NCBI GenBank assembly: GCA_900116485.1
Contig: FPAX01000007.1
Coordinates: 38,411-102,410, forward strand
DNA: 64,000 nucleotides
Source of the DNA: Selenomonas sp. GACV-9
GTDB lineage: Bacteria; Bacillota; Negativicutes; Selenomonadales; Selenomonadaceae
Reading direction: 5' to 3'
Shown: one piece after another, positions 51,742 through 61,200 of the stretch
How the letters are laid out: every line of letters begins with the position of its first letter
Position numbering within the stretch: position 1 is the first letter of the stretch
Position numbers and translations under genes: made by a program
Notes under the pieces: generated by a model
Database searches by the model: none
The model's input: the letters and a program-made list of their open reading frames with translations, nothing else
Told to the model about the DNA's origin: nothing

Positions 51742-52149
51742 ATGGTAAAAAATGCAAGAAAGACACGCAGTCAAGTCATGTCTAAGATACGCGGTAAGGA
51801 TACGAAGCCGGAAGTCATGTTGCGCAAGGCACTCTGGCATAAGGGAATCCGTTATCGCAAGAACTATCGGGGACTGCCCGGGACGCCGGATATCGTGTTG
51901 ACGCGTCAGAAAATTGCTATCTTCGTCGATGGTGATTTCTGGCACGCGCGTGGCTATCAGGATAATCCAGGGGCGCAGGTAAGGTGCAACAAGGAATATT
52001 GGACGCGGCACCTTGGGCGGAATGTCGAGCGTGACAAGGAAGTCAATGATGCCTTGACCCAAGAGGGATGGCTTGTCCTGCGGTTCTGGGAGAGCGATAT
52101 AAAGAAGGATTTAAGCGAATGCCTTCGGCAGCTTGAAGAATATCTATGA
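51742..52149 (+). CDS. vsr: Very short patch repair endonuclease
   Basis: 135 residues from ATG 51742 (GAGG 6 bases upstream; ATG 51739 also possible). MSKIRGKDTKPEVMLRKALWHKG, GTPDIVLTRQKIAIFVDGDFWH and the late VLRFWESDI are Vsr hallmarks, including the catalytic Asp and zinc-binding region. Vsr nicks T-G mismatches left by deamination of 5-methylcytosine, so it accompanies the divergently oriented C5-methylase. It is the last gene of the island. Confidence 0.93.
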   Translation: MVKNARKTRSQVMSKIRGKDTKPEVMLRKALWHKGIRYRKNYRGLPGTPDIVLTRQKIAIFVDGDFWHARGYQDNPGAQVRCNKEYWTRHLGRNVERDKEVNDALTQEGWLVLRFWESDIKKDLSECLRQLEEYL

Positions 52150-52190
52150 ATCGGATTGTAGTATCTGAGAAAAACTTTCATGAAAACATA

Positions 52191-52219
52191 TTGACAACAA
52201 TTCTCATTTACGGTATATT
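52191..52219 (+). promoter_or_regulatory. Consensus promoter with overlapping Fur-box-like sequence
   Basis: TTGACA, 17 bases, TATATT. TGACAACAATTCTCA (52192-52206) matches the 7-1-7 Fur core TGATAATnATTATCA at 11 of 14 positions. Confidence 0.65.
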
Positions 52220-52225
52220 ATGTAC

Positions 52226-52345
52226 AGGCTTTCGTTATGGCATTTGTTCAAAGCGTGGAGGCGCTGAACGGGTGTCAAAGCTCTCCTAAAATATAATACA
52301 CAGCAAGAAAGACAATCCGTACTGCTCATGCGGATTGTCTTTCTT
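52226..52345 (+). ncRNA. Candidate small RNA, ~120 nt, possibly iron-regulated
   Basis: Lies in a 325-base gene-free gap between the promoter above and a 15-bp terminator stem (AAGAAAGACAATCCG / CGGATTGTCTTTCTT). It contains a hairpin (TTCAAAGCG/CGCTGAA) and an exposed CTCTCCTAAA stretch complementary to Shine-Dalgarno sequences, as in RyhB/FsrA-like regulators. No frame with a start signal was found in it. Confidence 0.6.
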
Positions 52346-52402
52346 GTGCGCGAATGTTATGGTATAATATGGCTTAGGAGAGTTTATGACGAATAAACGG
52401 AA

Positions 52403-52444
52403 AAAGGCTTCAGGACATTTTGTGTATTGGTCCTGAAGCCTTTA
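52403..52444. terminator. Bidirectional terminator
   Basis: 14-bp stem AAAGGCTTCAGGAC / GTCCTGAAGCCTTT with A and T runs on both sides; serves the minus-strand regulator gene. Confidence 0.8.
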
Positions 52445-52474
52445 CGATTTTATACGGGATGTGCCGCTGGGGCA

Positions 52475-52660
52475 TTACAGCCCTAATACGGTACGGATTT
52501 TTTTGTAGGTGTCTTCGCAAATGGGGCGCGTGCCGCATTCGAAGTTGAGAATCAGGGAGGGGCGGACGCCGCATTTGAGTGCCAGCTGACTGCAGCTGAG
52601 GCCCTGATCGATACGAGCCGCGCGAATCTGTTCGATGGCGCGGAAGGATTTGATGTTCAA
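52475..52660 (-). CDS. Small XRE-type helix-turn-helix protein
   Basis: 61 residues from a TTG at 52660 that has AAGGAG 7 bases upstream; the longer frame from ATG 52699 has no such site. The helix-turn-helix is IRAARIDQGLSCSQLALKCGVRPSLILNFE, like the Cro/CI family. Stand-alone domain with no effector part. It may regulate itself or the nearby genes; target unknown. Confidence 0.75.
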   Translation of the reverse strand: MNIKSFRAIEQIRAARIDQGLSCSQLALKCGVRPSLILNFECGTRPICEDTYKKIRTVLGL

Positions 52661-52756
52661 GCGAAAGCTCCTTTCTGTGAGTTTGTAGATATTACCCATA
52701 TAATTATTGCATGAAAAAGAAGTGAGGACAAGGTTATATGTCCGCTCCTGAGTAAA

Positions 52757-52787
52757 ATAACAGGGCAGCCAAAAGGCTGCCCTGTTA
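52757..52787 (-). terminator. Terminator of rpmF
   Basis: Perfect 10-bp stem CAGGGCAGCC / GGCTGCCCTG with a 4-base loop; T-rich tail on the minus strand. Confidence 0.88.
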
Positions 52788-52796
52788 TAGTATGCA

Positions 52797-52976
52797 TTAT
52801 TCTGCTGCTTTTACGACCTCTTTGCCATCATAGTAGCCGCATTCCGGGCATACATGATGTGGCATTTTCGGCTCGTGGCACTGCGGGCAGGCAACGAAGC
52901 CTGGGGCCTCGAGCTTCCAGTTAGCGCGGCGCTGATCGCGGCGAGCCTTGGAAGTTTTACGCTTTGGTACTGCCAT
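52797..52976 (-). CDS. rpmF: 50S ribosomal protein L32
   Basis: 59 residues from ATG 52976 ([17 protein letters not shown]), the conserved L32 N-terminus; GGAGG lies 11 bases upstream. Four Cys in CPQC...CPEC form a zinc ribbon, so this is the zinc-binding form. The usual upstream partner yceD (DUF177) is not present; the gap up to 53143 holds no gene I can support. Confidence 0.96.
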   Translation of the reverse strand: MAVPKRKTSKARRDQRRANWKLEAPGFVACPQCHEPKMPHHVCPECGYYDGKEVVKAAE

Positions 52977-53143
52977 GTTGATTTTCACCTCCGGAGCGAA
53001 TCTTATTCCTTGTTAGTGAAATCCATGCAATGGGTTGATGCTGAATGGATTCATTTCACATGTTGATGTGCGTTGACACATGTTACTATGATACCTTCTT
53101 TTTGTCATTTATGCAAGCAAAATTTTTGCGCTCCGTAATACAA

Positions 53144-55636
53144 TCAATCGGTGCGGATAAAATCAGCGATGGTGCGGCGCCGTGGCTGGGGTGCTGCAGG
53201 GGCTGCCGGCGCTGCTGCTGGCTGCGTGCTGGGCTGGATCGCTGGCTGCGGCGTGTGGATGAAACTGCTGATGCTAGGGGCCGCAGGTCTTTCCGGCTCA
53301 GCTGGCTGTGGCGAGACTGTTGGAGCGGTCTGTGCGGCAGACGTGGGCGGTTCCAGTGACGTCAGGCGCACCTCGAGGCTGTCGCCGTTCTTGACCGGAT
53401 CGGTGAAGTCGACGGGCTGGCCATTGACGAGGATCGTGAAGGTCACGCGGCTCGTGGCAGCTGGCGGCTGGAAGTTTACGGCCAGCAGTGCATCGCTGAC
53501 GGTTGTCGCCGTGCGCTCGGATTTGATGTAGGTGATCTCGCAGCCATCGTCAATCAATGTGCCCGGGCTGGCCTTGCGGCCGTTGACTGTGAGTTCGACG
53601 CTGGCGGAGGGGATCTGATACTCTGCGTTTTCGTAGTAGATGACGATGGAGGTATCGGAATTGCTGAGGTTTAAGATATCGCCAAGTTTTGGCTCCTCGT
53701 CGGCGATATATTCGACGTGGTCGCCTTCATGAATGGGCATCGAGATGCTGGCCGGATTGTCGTTCAAGAGGATTTCCGGTGTGCAGCTGTAAGTCGTATC
53801 GCTGCCATTGAGCTTATAGTGAATCTTGCGGCCTGTCGGCGGGTAGCCGGCAGCCAGCAGGGCCTCGCCGAGACTCTTGAACTCGCGGCTCTCGATGGTG
53901 TCGCCGTCGGCGAGCAGCTGGTCAGCTGTGGCCTCTTTGCCGTTGACGGTCACGCGCTGGCGGATGTGTTTTTCTCGGCCGTTGATATAGATGGTGTACT
54001 CCTGTCCGGCGGTCACGAGGTCGCCGAGGCGGACGCTCGGTGTCGTGCCGTTTTCGCCTGGGATGATCGTGATGCGGGCGCCGTCGTGGATGACGGTGTC
54101 GAGGTCGGCCTCTTCATCGCCAAGCATAATCTTGGCGAAGGTGCCGAGAGTGCCTGGGAAGAATTTCTTTTCGGTGCCGATGTTGACCATGAGGCCGAGG
54201 CCAGGATGTCCGTTGTATTTGCGCATGTTGATGCCGGCATTGAGCAGCGCGTCGGAAATCGTGAGTTCGCGGAAGTTGAACAGGCTGTATTCCTCGTCGT
54301 TGACATAGACGGAGAGGAAGTGCAGCGTGTTGAGCGAGGCGATCTTCAGGATACCGAGGGGCGTGACGGCGTCCGGGGAGTGGAGCTCCTCGGGCAGGTC
54401 CGTGATGCCGTCAACGCGGTCGGGTTTGCGCACGGCGACGCGGTTGGCGGGCATGCCGAGGGCCTCAGCCACGAATTCTGCCAGATGCGGGGTCAGAGAG
54501 CCGCCGCCGACGAGCATGACGGCCTGGGGCGCATCGCCGTTGAGCTCGAGGACCTGTTTGGCGATGGCGCCGGCGAGGTTCTCGATGTTCGGCAGCACCG
54601 GATCGATGATTTCGTTTGCCTTGAGTTCGTAGTCCATGCCGAGGATGTCGGTGAACGATACGTCCTCCCCACTAGCGGCGCGGCGCTTGATGTCCTCGGC
54701 GATATTGAAGTCCAGCAGGAAACGCTGGCTGATAGCCTCGGTAATCTCATCGCCGGCCAGCGGTACCATGCCGTAGGCGATGACGGAGCCATTCTTCGTG
54801 ATGGCAACGTCGGAGGTGCCGGCGCCGATATCGACGAGCACGAGGTTCAGATGGCGCATGGTCGGTGGAATCAGCACGTTGATGGCCGCAATCGGCTCGA
54901 GGGTCAGTGCACGCATCTCAAGGTTCGTCGCATGGAGGGCGCTCTGCATCGAGTCGATGACTTGCCGTGGCAGGAAGGTGGCGATGACGACGGCCTTGGC
55001 CTTTTTGCCGCGCTGACCAATCAGCATCTTGAGCTGGATGTCGTCGAGGATATAGCGGATGGTGCTGTATCCGACGCAGTAGTAGCGCGTCGGGTCATCG
55101 ACGGTATGAGAGTCGGCCAGTGCCGCCTGGGCGGCCTGTACGCCGGCAAAATCGAGGTTGCGCTGCTGCTCGGCGGTAATGAGGCCGTTGACATCCATCT
55201 CGGCCTCGGCGGTCATCGTGTAGAGCGCGCGGCCAGCGGCAGCGACGGCGGCGTTCTTGAGCGGGCCGGTCTTAGCCTCGAGGGATCTCTTGACCTTCTC
55301 GATGACAGCGGCTACCTGTGGGACGTCGTGGATCTGGCCGTCAAGCATTGCCCGTGTCGTATGCTCGAGGCGGTCAGTGGCGACGACGTGGAGCTGTTCG
55401 TCATCTTCATGGTATTCGGCGACGATGCCGATGACGCTGCGCGTGCCGATATCGAGGGAGAAGATGCGGTCGCCTGTGCCTTTCGCAGACTTTGACTCGG
55501 CGGATTTGGCGGCCGTCTTTGCCGTTTTGGCAGCTTTGGTTTTTGCCGCAGCTGCTGTTTTGGCAGCCTTGGTGGTCTTGGATGCTGCGGTGGTTTTCTT
55601 GGTGGCAGCGTCCGTGGATTTATCTATCGTGGGCAT
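53144..55636 (-). CDS. Large FtsA/PilM-like actin-fold protein
   Basis: 830 residues, about twice the length of FtsA. Residues 1-55 are a Lys/Ala/Thr-rich repeat. Residues about 60-420 are an actin-like ATPase domain with SLDIGTRSVIGIVAEY, VLVDIGAGTSDVAIT and VMLVGGGSLTPHL. The remainder (about 450-760) is made of beta-rich, repeated modules (phrases such as TVNGKEATADQLLADGD and TVNGRKASPGTLIDDG recur), then a Pro/Ala-rich linker and a conserved-looking tail RRRTIADFIRTD. It has no clear FtsA membrane helix. A cytoskeletal or envelope role is likely. AAGGAG precedes the ATG. Confidence 0.78.
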   Translation of the reverse strand: MPTIDKSTDAATKKTTAASKTTKAAKTAAAAKTKAAKTAKTAAKSAESKSAKGTGDRIFSLDIGTRSVIGIVAEYHEDDEQLHVVATDRLEHTTRAMLDGQIHDVPQVAAVIEKVKRSLEAKTGPLKNAAVAAAGRALYTMTAEAEMDVNGLITAEQQRNLDFAGVQAAQAALADSHTVDDPTRYYCVGYSTIRYILDDIQLKMLIGQRGKKAKAVVIATFLPRQVIDSMQSALHATNLEMRALTLEPIAAINVLIPPTMRHLNLVLVDIGAGTSDVAITKNGSVIAYGMVPLAGDEITEAISQRFLLDFNIAEDIKRRAASGEDVSFTDILGMDYELKANEIIDPVLPNIENLAGAIAKQVLELNGDAPQAVMLVGGGSLTPHLAEFVAEALGMPANRVAVRKPDRVDGITDLPEELHSPDAVTPLGILKIASLNTLHFLSVYVNDEEYSLFNFRELTISDALLNAGINMRKYNGHPGLGLMVNIGTEKKFFPGTLGTFAKIMLGDEEADLDTVIHDGARITIIPGENGTTPSVRLGDLVTAGQEYTIYINGREKHIRQRVTVNGKEATADQLLADGDTIESREFKSLGEALLAAGYPPTGRKIHYKLNGSDTTYSCTPEILLNDNPASISMPIHEGDHVEYIADEEPKLGDILNLSNSDTSIVIYYENAEYQIPSASVELTVNGRKASPGTLIDDGCEITYIKSERTATTVSDALLAVNFQPPAATSRVTFTILVNGQPVDFTDPVKNGDSLEVRLTSLEPPTSAAQTAPTVSPQPAEPERPAAPSISSFIHTPQPAIQPSTQPAAAPAAPAAPQPRRRTIADFIRTD

Positions 55637-55768
55637 AAAAAAACTCCTTGTATTTTTAGAATTTTAAAGGTTATTTTTATTATTTCGCGAAGTATATAAT
55701 AGAATCCTGTTTTTAGCAGAAATTTTCAAAGTTTGATACTACATTATAAAGAAACGAGTGTGATTGTT

Positions 55769-57022
55769 ATGACAGGAAATAAAGAGGTAATAACTGCTGG
55801 CGATTTCAAGCGCATGGTCAGCGGTGCGTATAGCGAGTTCCTGCTCGAGTATGAGAACATCAACCAGCTGGCGGGAGCAGGCCGCCTGCCGGGCACCCAT
55901 GTGCTGCGCACGATGGGGGCGGCGGTGATGCCGCTGCGGGATGTGAAGGATGATGGCATTGGCGGACTGGCGCGCCGTGTGGCATCGGGGGCCTTGTTTG
56001 GCGCCCGTGGCAGTGCCGGTGTCGTGCTGGCGCAGATGTTCCGCGGTCTCGGCAAGGGGCTGTCGGGCAAGTACAGTGCGACTTCCTCGGAGTTCGGCAA
56101 AGCCTTCCAGTACGGCATCCTCTACTCGCAGCGCGTGATCCCCGAGCAGCCGGAGCGGCCAATCATCAAGCTGGCCAAGGCGGTGGCCAAGGGTGCCTAT
56201 CATGCAGTGCGTGCCAATAAGCCGATATCAGAGATCCTTGAGGCGGCTATCGCCGCGGGCGAGACGGCACTGCCAACGGTGGGCAGTGAGGATGCAGGCG
56301 CCTGCATCATGTTCACGTTCCTCAAAGGCTGCCTCAAGGGCCTTGATGGCAACTTCGTCTCACCGGCTGTGAGCCTGTCGCTGGGGCTGGAGTCACCGCA
56401 GTCGGGGATGCCGGATCCGCGCAATGATATCGTGCGCCCCTACTGCGTGCGCTTTGCCGTCATAAATGCCAAGCCTGACTGCAAGGCCATGGAGCAGCAG
56501 CTCAAGGAATATTCGAATTTCGTGCTGGTACAGCCACAGGAACGCGGTGTATCGGTCCATCTGCATACCGATCATCCGGGCAAGGTGATCGAGCAGGCTG
56601 TCGGCTGGGGGCCACTCAAGGATATCCATGTCACGAATATGAGCGAGAGTCATGTGCTTGGCGCTCACGGTGCGTTGATGCCGGTAGCGCTGATGGCTGT
56701 GGCCGAAAACAAGGTACAGGCGCGTGAATGGCAGGATATGGGCATCCATGTGCTGGTAAGTGGCAGCGAGGATGCTGGCCCGTCGGTAGCTGAGCTTGTC
56801 AGCGCCGCGCATAGCGACCTGGCTGATGCCTACATCATGCTGGCCTGGAGCCGTGATTTCTGGCTGGCGTTCCGGCAGGCCAAGCGCCTGCTGGGGGGCC
56901 GTGTGGAGCTGGTGCTCTGCGCGGACAAGCAGCAGCAAGCAGAGGCTGTCCGGCTGTTCGATCCAAAGAAATCAGTGGCCGACAATGTCCGCGCTATGAC
57001 GCGGGCTGTCACAGTGGAATAA
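55769..57022 (+). CDS. DAK2/FakA-like domain protein
   Basis: 417 residues. ATG 55769 (MTGNKEVITAGDF) is preferred; the frame also opens at 55733, and no strong ribosome-binding site marks either. The N-terminal half is a DAK2-like nucleotide-binding domain (GARGSAGVVLAQMFRGLGKGL). The second half resembles the C-terminal part of FakA/YloV (VRPYCVRFAVINAK...VSVHLHTDHPGKVIEQAVGWGPLKDIHVTNM). FakA phosphorylates fatty acids held by FakB (DegV). No fakB is next to it. The family call is fairly secure, the substrate inferred. Confidence 0.78.
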   Translation: MTGNKEVITAGDFKRMVSGAYSEFLLEYENINQLAGAGRLPGTHVLRTMGAAVMPLRDVKDDGIGGLARRVASGALFGARGSAGVVLAQMFRGLGKGLSGKYSATSSEFGKAFQYGILYSQRVIPEQPERPIIKLAKAVAKGAYHAVRANKPISEILEAAIAAGETALPTVGSEDAGACIMFTFLKGCLKGLDGNFVSPAVSLSLGLESPQSGMPDPRNDIVRPYCVRFAVINAKPDCKAMEQQLKEYSNFVLVQPQERGVSVHLHTDHPGKVIEQAVGWGPLKDIHVTNMSESHVLGAHGALMPVALMAVAENKVQAREWQDMGIHVLVSGSEDAGPSVAELVSAAHSDLADAYIMLAWSRDFWLAFRQAKRLLGGRVELVLCADKQQQAEAVRLFDPKKSVADNVRAMTRAVTVE

Positions 57023-57026
57023 GGAA

Positions 57027-57065
57027 AAATCAACCGCCTGTCAGGAAAGCAGGCGGTTGATTCTT
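57027..57065. terminator. Bidirectional terminator between convergent genes
   Basis: Perfect 13-bp stem AATCAACCGCCTG / CAGGCGGTTGATT; the stop codon of the minus-strand glycosyltransferase lies in the loop. Confidence 0.88.
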
Positions 57066-58120
57066 TCGGTGACCAGAGCAGGCTCGATGGCCTGCATGCA
57101 GGCATTCGTATGATGCCTGCATTTTGTTTTGCAGCAGGCCGTGCAGCTGTGCGGGCTGAGGATGAAGTGATGGCCAGCCGTCAGCGGCCCATAGATATCC
57201 GGATGGGTCGGCCCCCAGAGCGAAAGCGTCGTGAGGCCGACAGCCTCGGCAATGTATAACGGCCCCGTGTCGCCAGTCAAAAGCAGGTCGGCCTCGGCAA
57301 ACAGGGCAGCAAGCTCCATAAGTGTCGTCTGGCCTGCAATGGAGAGACTGGGGCGGCTGAGGGATTGCTGAGCCTTGGCGATATAGGGCATATCGCTGGG
57401 AGCGCCGGTAAAGACGATCTGTATCTTAGGATCAATGCCGCGCAGGCAGCGGCCGAAGTTTTCGGCGGGCCAGTTCTTGTCAGGCCAGGTCGTGCGCGTG
57501 TTGACTAGCAGCAGCGGATGCTGGGGATTGCCGGTCTCGATGTCCTTGGCTTGCCAGAATCCTTGGGCCCAGCTGCGCTGGTCCGCGCTGATTGGCAGGA
57601 CGAGGCCGGGCTGGAAGCTGTCAGGACTTATGCCGAGCGGCGCAAGGGCTGTCATATAGCGATGGATCTTATGGCTGGCGGTGATATTTGGAGCCAGCTC
57701 GGTCATGAACAGGAAATTGCCCTCATGGCGTTCATGGATGCCAATGCGGCGCGGGGCACCGCTCAGGCGGGTCAATAAGCCGCTTAAGAACAGGCCCTGG
57801 ATGTCGAGGGCGATGTCGAAGGTATGGGCGCGCAGCAGCGCACGGGCTTTGCGGAGACTGCGCGCGATGGCGCGCAGGTCTTTCTGGGCAAAGGCGCGGT
57901 CGAGCTCGCGGCGGTCCCAGATGAGCAGCTCGTCGATGTCGGGATTGTTTGCCAGCAAGCCAGCGGCCGGCGGACTGACGAGCCAGGTGATATGGCAGTT
58001 TGGTTCGCTGCGCCGGAGATTATGGACCACAGTAGTCGCGTGCAGCACATCGCCGATTGCGCTGAGGCGGACGATGAGGATGCGGGTACCAGCTGTAAGA
58101 ACCGGATGATTTTTCTTCAT
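57041..58120 (-). CDS. Glycosyltransferase family 9 (heptosyltransferase-like)
   Basis: 359 residues of GT9. RILIVRLSAIGDVLHATTVVHNL at the start is the signature of ADP-heptose:LPS heptosyltransferases; the C-terminal half has LLVNTRTTWPDKNWPAENF, LAALFAEADLLLTGDTGPLYIAEAVG and LWGPTHPDIYGPL. It transfers heptose or a related sugar to the lipopolysaccharide inner core at the cytoplasmic face. Its presence supports a diderm cell. WaaC versus WaaF cannot be decided. Confidence 0.88.
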   Translation of the reverse strand: MKKNHPVLTAGTRILIVRLSAIGDVLHATTVVHNLRRSEPNCHITWLVSPPAAGLLANNPDIDELLIWDRRELDRAFAQKDLRAIARSLRKARALLRAHTFDIALDIQGLFLSGLLTRLSGAPRRIGIHERHEGNFLFMTELAPNITASHKIHRYMTALAPLGISPDSFQPGLVLPISADQRSWAQGFWQAKDIETGNPQHPLLLVNTRTTWPDKNWPAENFGRCLRGIDPKIQIVFTGAPSDMPYIAKAQQSLSRPSLSIAGQTTLMELAALFAEADLLLTGDTGPLYIAEAVGLTTLSLWGPTHPDIYGPLTAGHHFILSPHSCTACCKTKCRHHTNACMQAIEPALVTERINRLLS

Positions 58121-58275
58121 AAATTTCCTTCGTATTGGTTGGTTTTTCTACTGTTACATAGTAAAATAAAAGGATACGTAATTGCCAATAAAGCGATAGT
58201 ATTATCTTAGCATAGGAAAAGCCGTGGATTCAAGCGCTGGAGGGCAGGATCCAGGCGGAAAAGGAGCGGAAACAC

Positions 58276-61200
58276 TTGCTGAAAGATATGATGATTCGTA
58301 CGGTGGCCAGCGACATGGCCTACAGCCGCGGTGTACGCTACTATAATCAGGGCCGGGTGGCACGGCTCGAGCGCGTGCGGGACAGCCGTTACCGGGCGGA
58401 AGTGGATGGCTCGGTAAAATATGAGGTGGAGGTCCGGCTTTCCAAAGATGGCAGTGGGATTGAGCACTACACTTGCGATTGTCCGGCGGCCAGCCAGTAT
58501 CTTGGCGCCTGCAAGCATGTTGTCGCAGTGCTCAAGGCCATCCAGGAAGAGCAGGTTGACGAGGAGCATGAGAGCGCACTTTCAAAGGATGAGATTTTCA
58601 GCCAGCTCAAGCGAACTTTTGATGTGCGCCAGCAGGGCGAGCGCGGGGAGTCGACACACAGCCGGCGGATGTTCCGCTTTTTTGCCGATGCTGACCGTGA
58701 GGAAGATTCACAGTACCGGATGGCCAGCCAGCCGGCGTATCTTGTGCCGCGTTTGTATGTGGAGGATCTGTACGGGCGTACGGAGTGCTGGCTCGAGTTC
58801 CGCTTTGGCACGGAGCGGCTTTATGTGGTGCGCAATGTTCTGGAGTTCTTGAGCAGCAAGGAGAAGGGAGGGCATTGGCAGCTCGGGCGGAATGCCGAAA
58901 TCGATCTTGCGGCCATCCGTTGGGCAGATTCCGTGTCAGCCAAGCTCTATGCGATGCTCAAGGAGGCACATCGGGCGGAGAAGGATGTGCTTTCCTATGG
59001 CCCGAACAGCGGCTTTTATTACACGGGTTATCACAGCTATATCTTTGAGCAGAAGAAGTTCAGATTGTCTGCGGATAATCTTGGCCGGTTCCTGGCGGTC
59101 ATGGGGGATATGGCCTTTGAGATGCGCATCAATGGCGCGGATCTCGGCGATGTGCGCGGCAGTCAGGAAAAGCCGCAGCTGGGGGTCAGCGTCCGTGAGC
59201 AGGATGGGCGTGGGCAGGTCAGCCTGACAACTGAGGAGATCATGCCCCTGGACGATGCGTGCCGCTATATCTTTCAGGGACAGCATATCTATGCGGTGTC
59301 ACCGAAATTTGCCCGGGCAGTAAAGCCTCTCTGGCAGTCCTTCCGCACAGCCTCGCGCATCGAGGTACCGCGTTCAGAGATGGGACGGTTTTTCAGCGAG
59401 GTGCTGCCGCGGATCGAGAAGGCCGCTGATGTCGAAGTAGACCCTGCGTTCCTGGAACAGTATACGCTCCAGCCGCTGACGGCAGAGCTCTATATCGATT
59501 ATGCTGGCGATGGCATTGCGGTGCGGCCGCAGCTCTGCTATGGCGATGCAAAGTTCAACCCGCTGGTGACCGCGGAGCCACCGCTGCGGGATGGCCGCCA
59601 TCTGGTGCGCGATGCGCGTGGCGAGCAGGAAATCATGCTGCGTCTTTCCCACTATGGGTTCCGGCCCGAGAAGGATCAGCTCGTGCAGAAAGATGAGGAA
59701 AAGAGCTATGATTTCCTGACCGAGGAATTGCCGAATTTGCCGGAATGGGTCGATGTCTTTTATGCAGACAGCTTCGTCAAACGGCCGATACGGCCGATGC
59801 CCAAAGTGGCGGCGGGCGTCAGCGTCAATGATATGGATTTGCTGGAAGTCACCTTCAACATGAAGGATCTCGATTTCCATGAGCTTATGGATATCCTCGA
59901 TTCCTATAAGCAGAAACGGCGCTATCATCGTCTCAAGGACAGGACCTTTGTGACGCTGGAGGAGCAGCAGATGCAGGCGCTGGCAGATTTCGTCGAGAAT
60001 GCAGGCATCACGCGCAAGAATGCGGCGGATGGTGCGACGGTGGAGCTGCCGCTGTCCCATGCCATGTATCTCGATGAACTCGCACGAGCCGATGAGAACC
60101 TGCACCTTGAGCGCAGCCGGACCTTCCGCGCCATCGTGCGCAATATCCGCCGGCCCGAAGAGGCGGAGTATGAGGTGCCAGAGGTTTTACGTGGTGTGCT
60201 GCGCGACTATCAGGTCACGGGATTCAACTGGCTGTCGACACTGGCCGACTATCATCTGGGCGGCATCTTAGCCGATGACATGGGCCTTGGCAAGACGCTG
60301 CAGGTCATTGCTTTCCTGCTGGCGCGGCAGGATGCGGCGCAGCCACCTTCCCTTGTCGTGGCCCCGACGTCGCTGATGTATAACTGGCTCGATGAGATCG
60401 CGCGCTTTGCGCCGTCGCTTAAGGCTGCCGCTGTAGCCGGCACCAAGGCGCAGCGCGAGGAAATCCTCGCGGCAGCTGACCAGAGCTACGATGTATTGAT
60501 CACGACCTACAACATGCTCAAGCGCGATATCGCACTTTATGAAAAGCGCAAGTTCCGCTATGCGTTCCTCGATGAGGCCCAGCATATCAAGAACCCGACG
60601 ACGCAGAATGCGCGGGCGGTCAAGAAATTGAAGACTGGCGGCTATTTCGCCCTGACAGGCACGCCGATTGAGAATACGCTGACCGAGCTTTGGTCGATTT
60701 TTGACTTTCTGATGCCCGGGTATCTGCTGACCCATAAGAAATTCAAGGAGCACTATGAGACGCAGATTGTCCGTGAGCAGGATGAACGGTCCCTTACGGA
60801 TCTCAAGCGTCATGTGATGCCGTTTATCCTGCGCCGCATGAAGAAGGATGTCTTGAAGGAGCTGCCCGATAAGGTCGAGCGCAAGATGGTGGGGGAGATG
60901 ACGGCCAAGCAGGAGAAGGTCTATCAGGCCTGGTTCATCCGCAGCCAGCGGGAGTTTGCGGCGGAGCTCCGGGCCAATGGCTTTGGCGAAAGCCGCATCA
61001 AGATCCTGGCTATCCTCACGCGCCTGCGGCAGATTGCCTGTGACCCGTCCTTGTTCCTCGAAGGGTATGAGGGCGGCTCGGGCAAGCTAGATATGCTCGA
61101 GGAAGTCGTTGGCGAGGCTGTGGCCAGCGGTCATCGTATCCTCGTGTTCTCGCAGTTCACGACGATGCTCGGCCATATCGGCGAGCGGCTCAAGCAGATC

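Noticed and set aside
42159..52149. Defence island as part of the same integrative element
   Set aside because: It lies outside the right attachment repeat, and no third copy of the 63-bp repeat is found further right; it may be an older insertion, but nothing in the sequence proves it.
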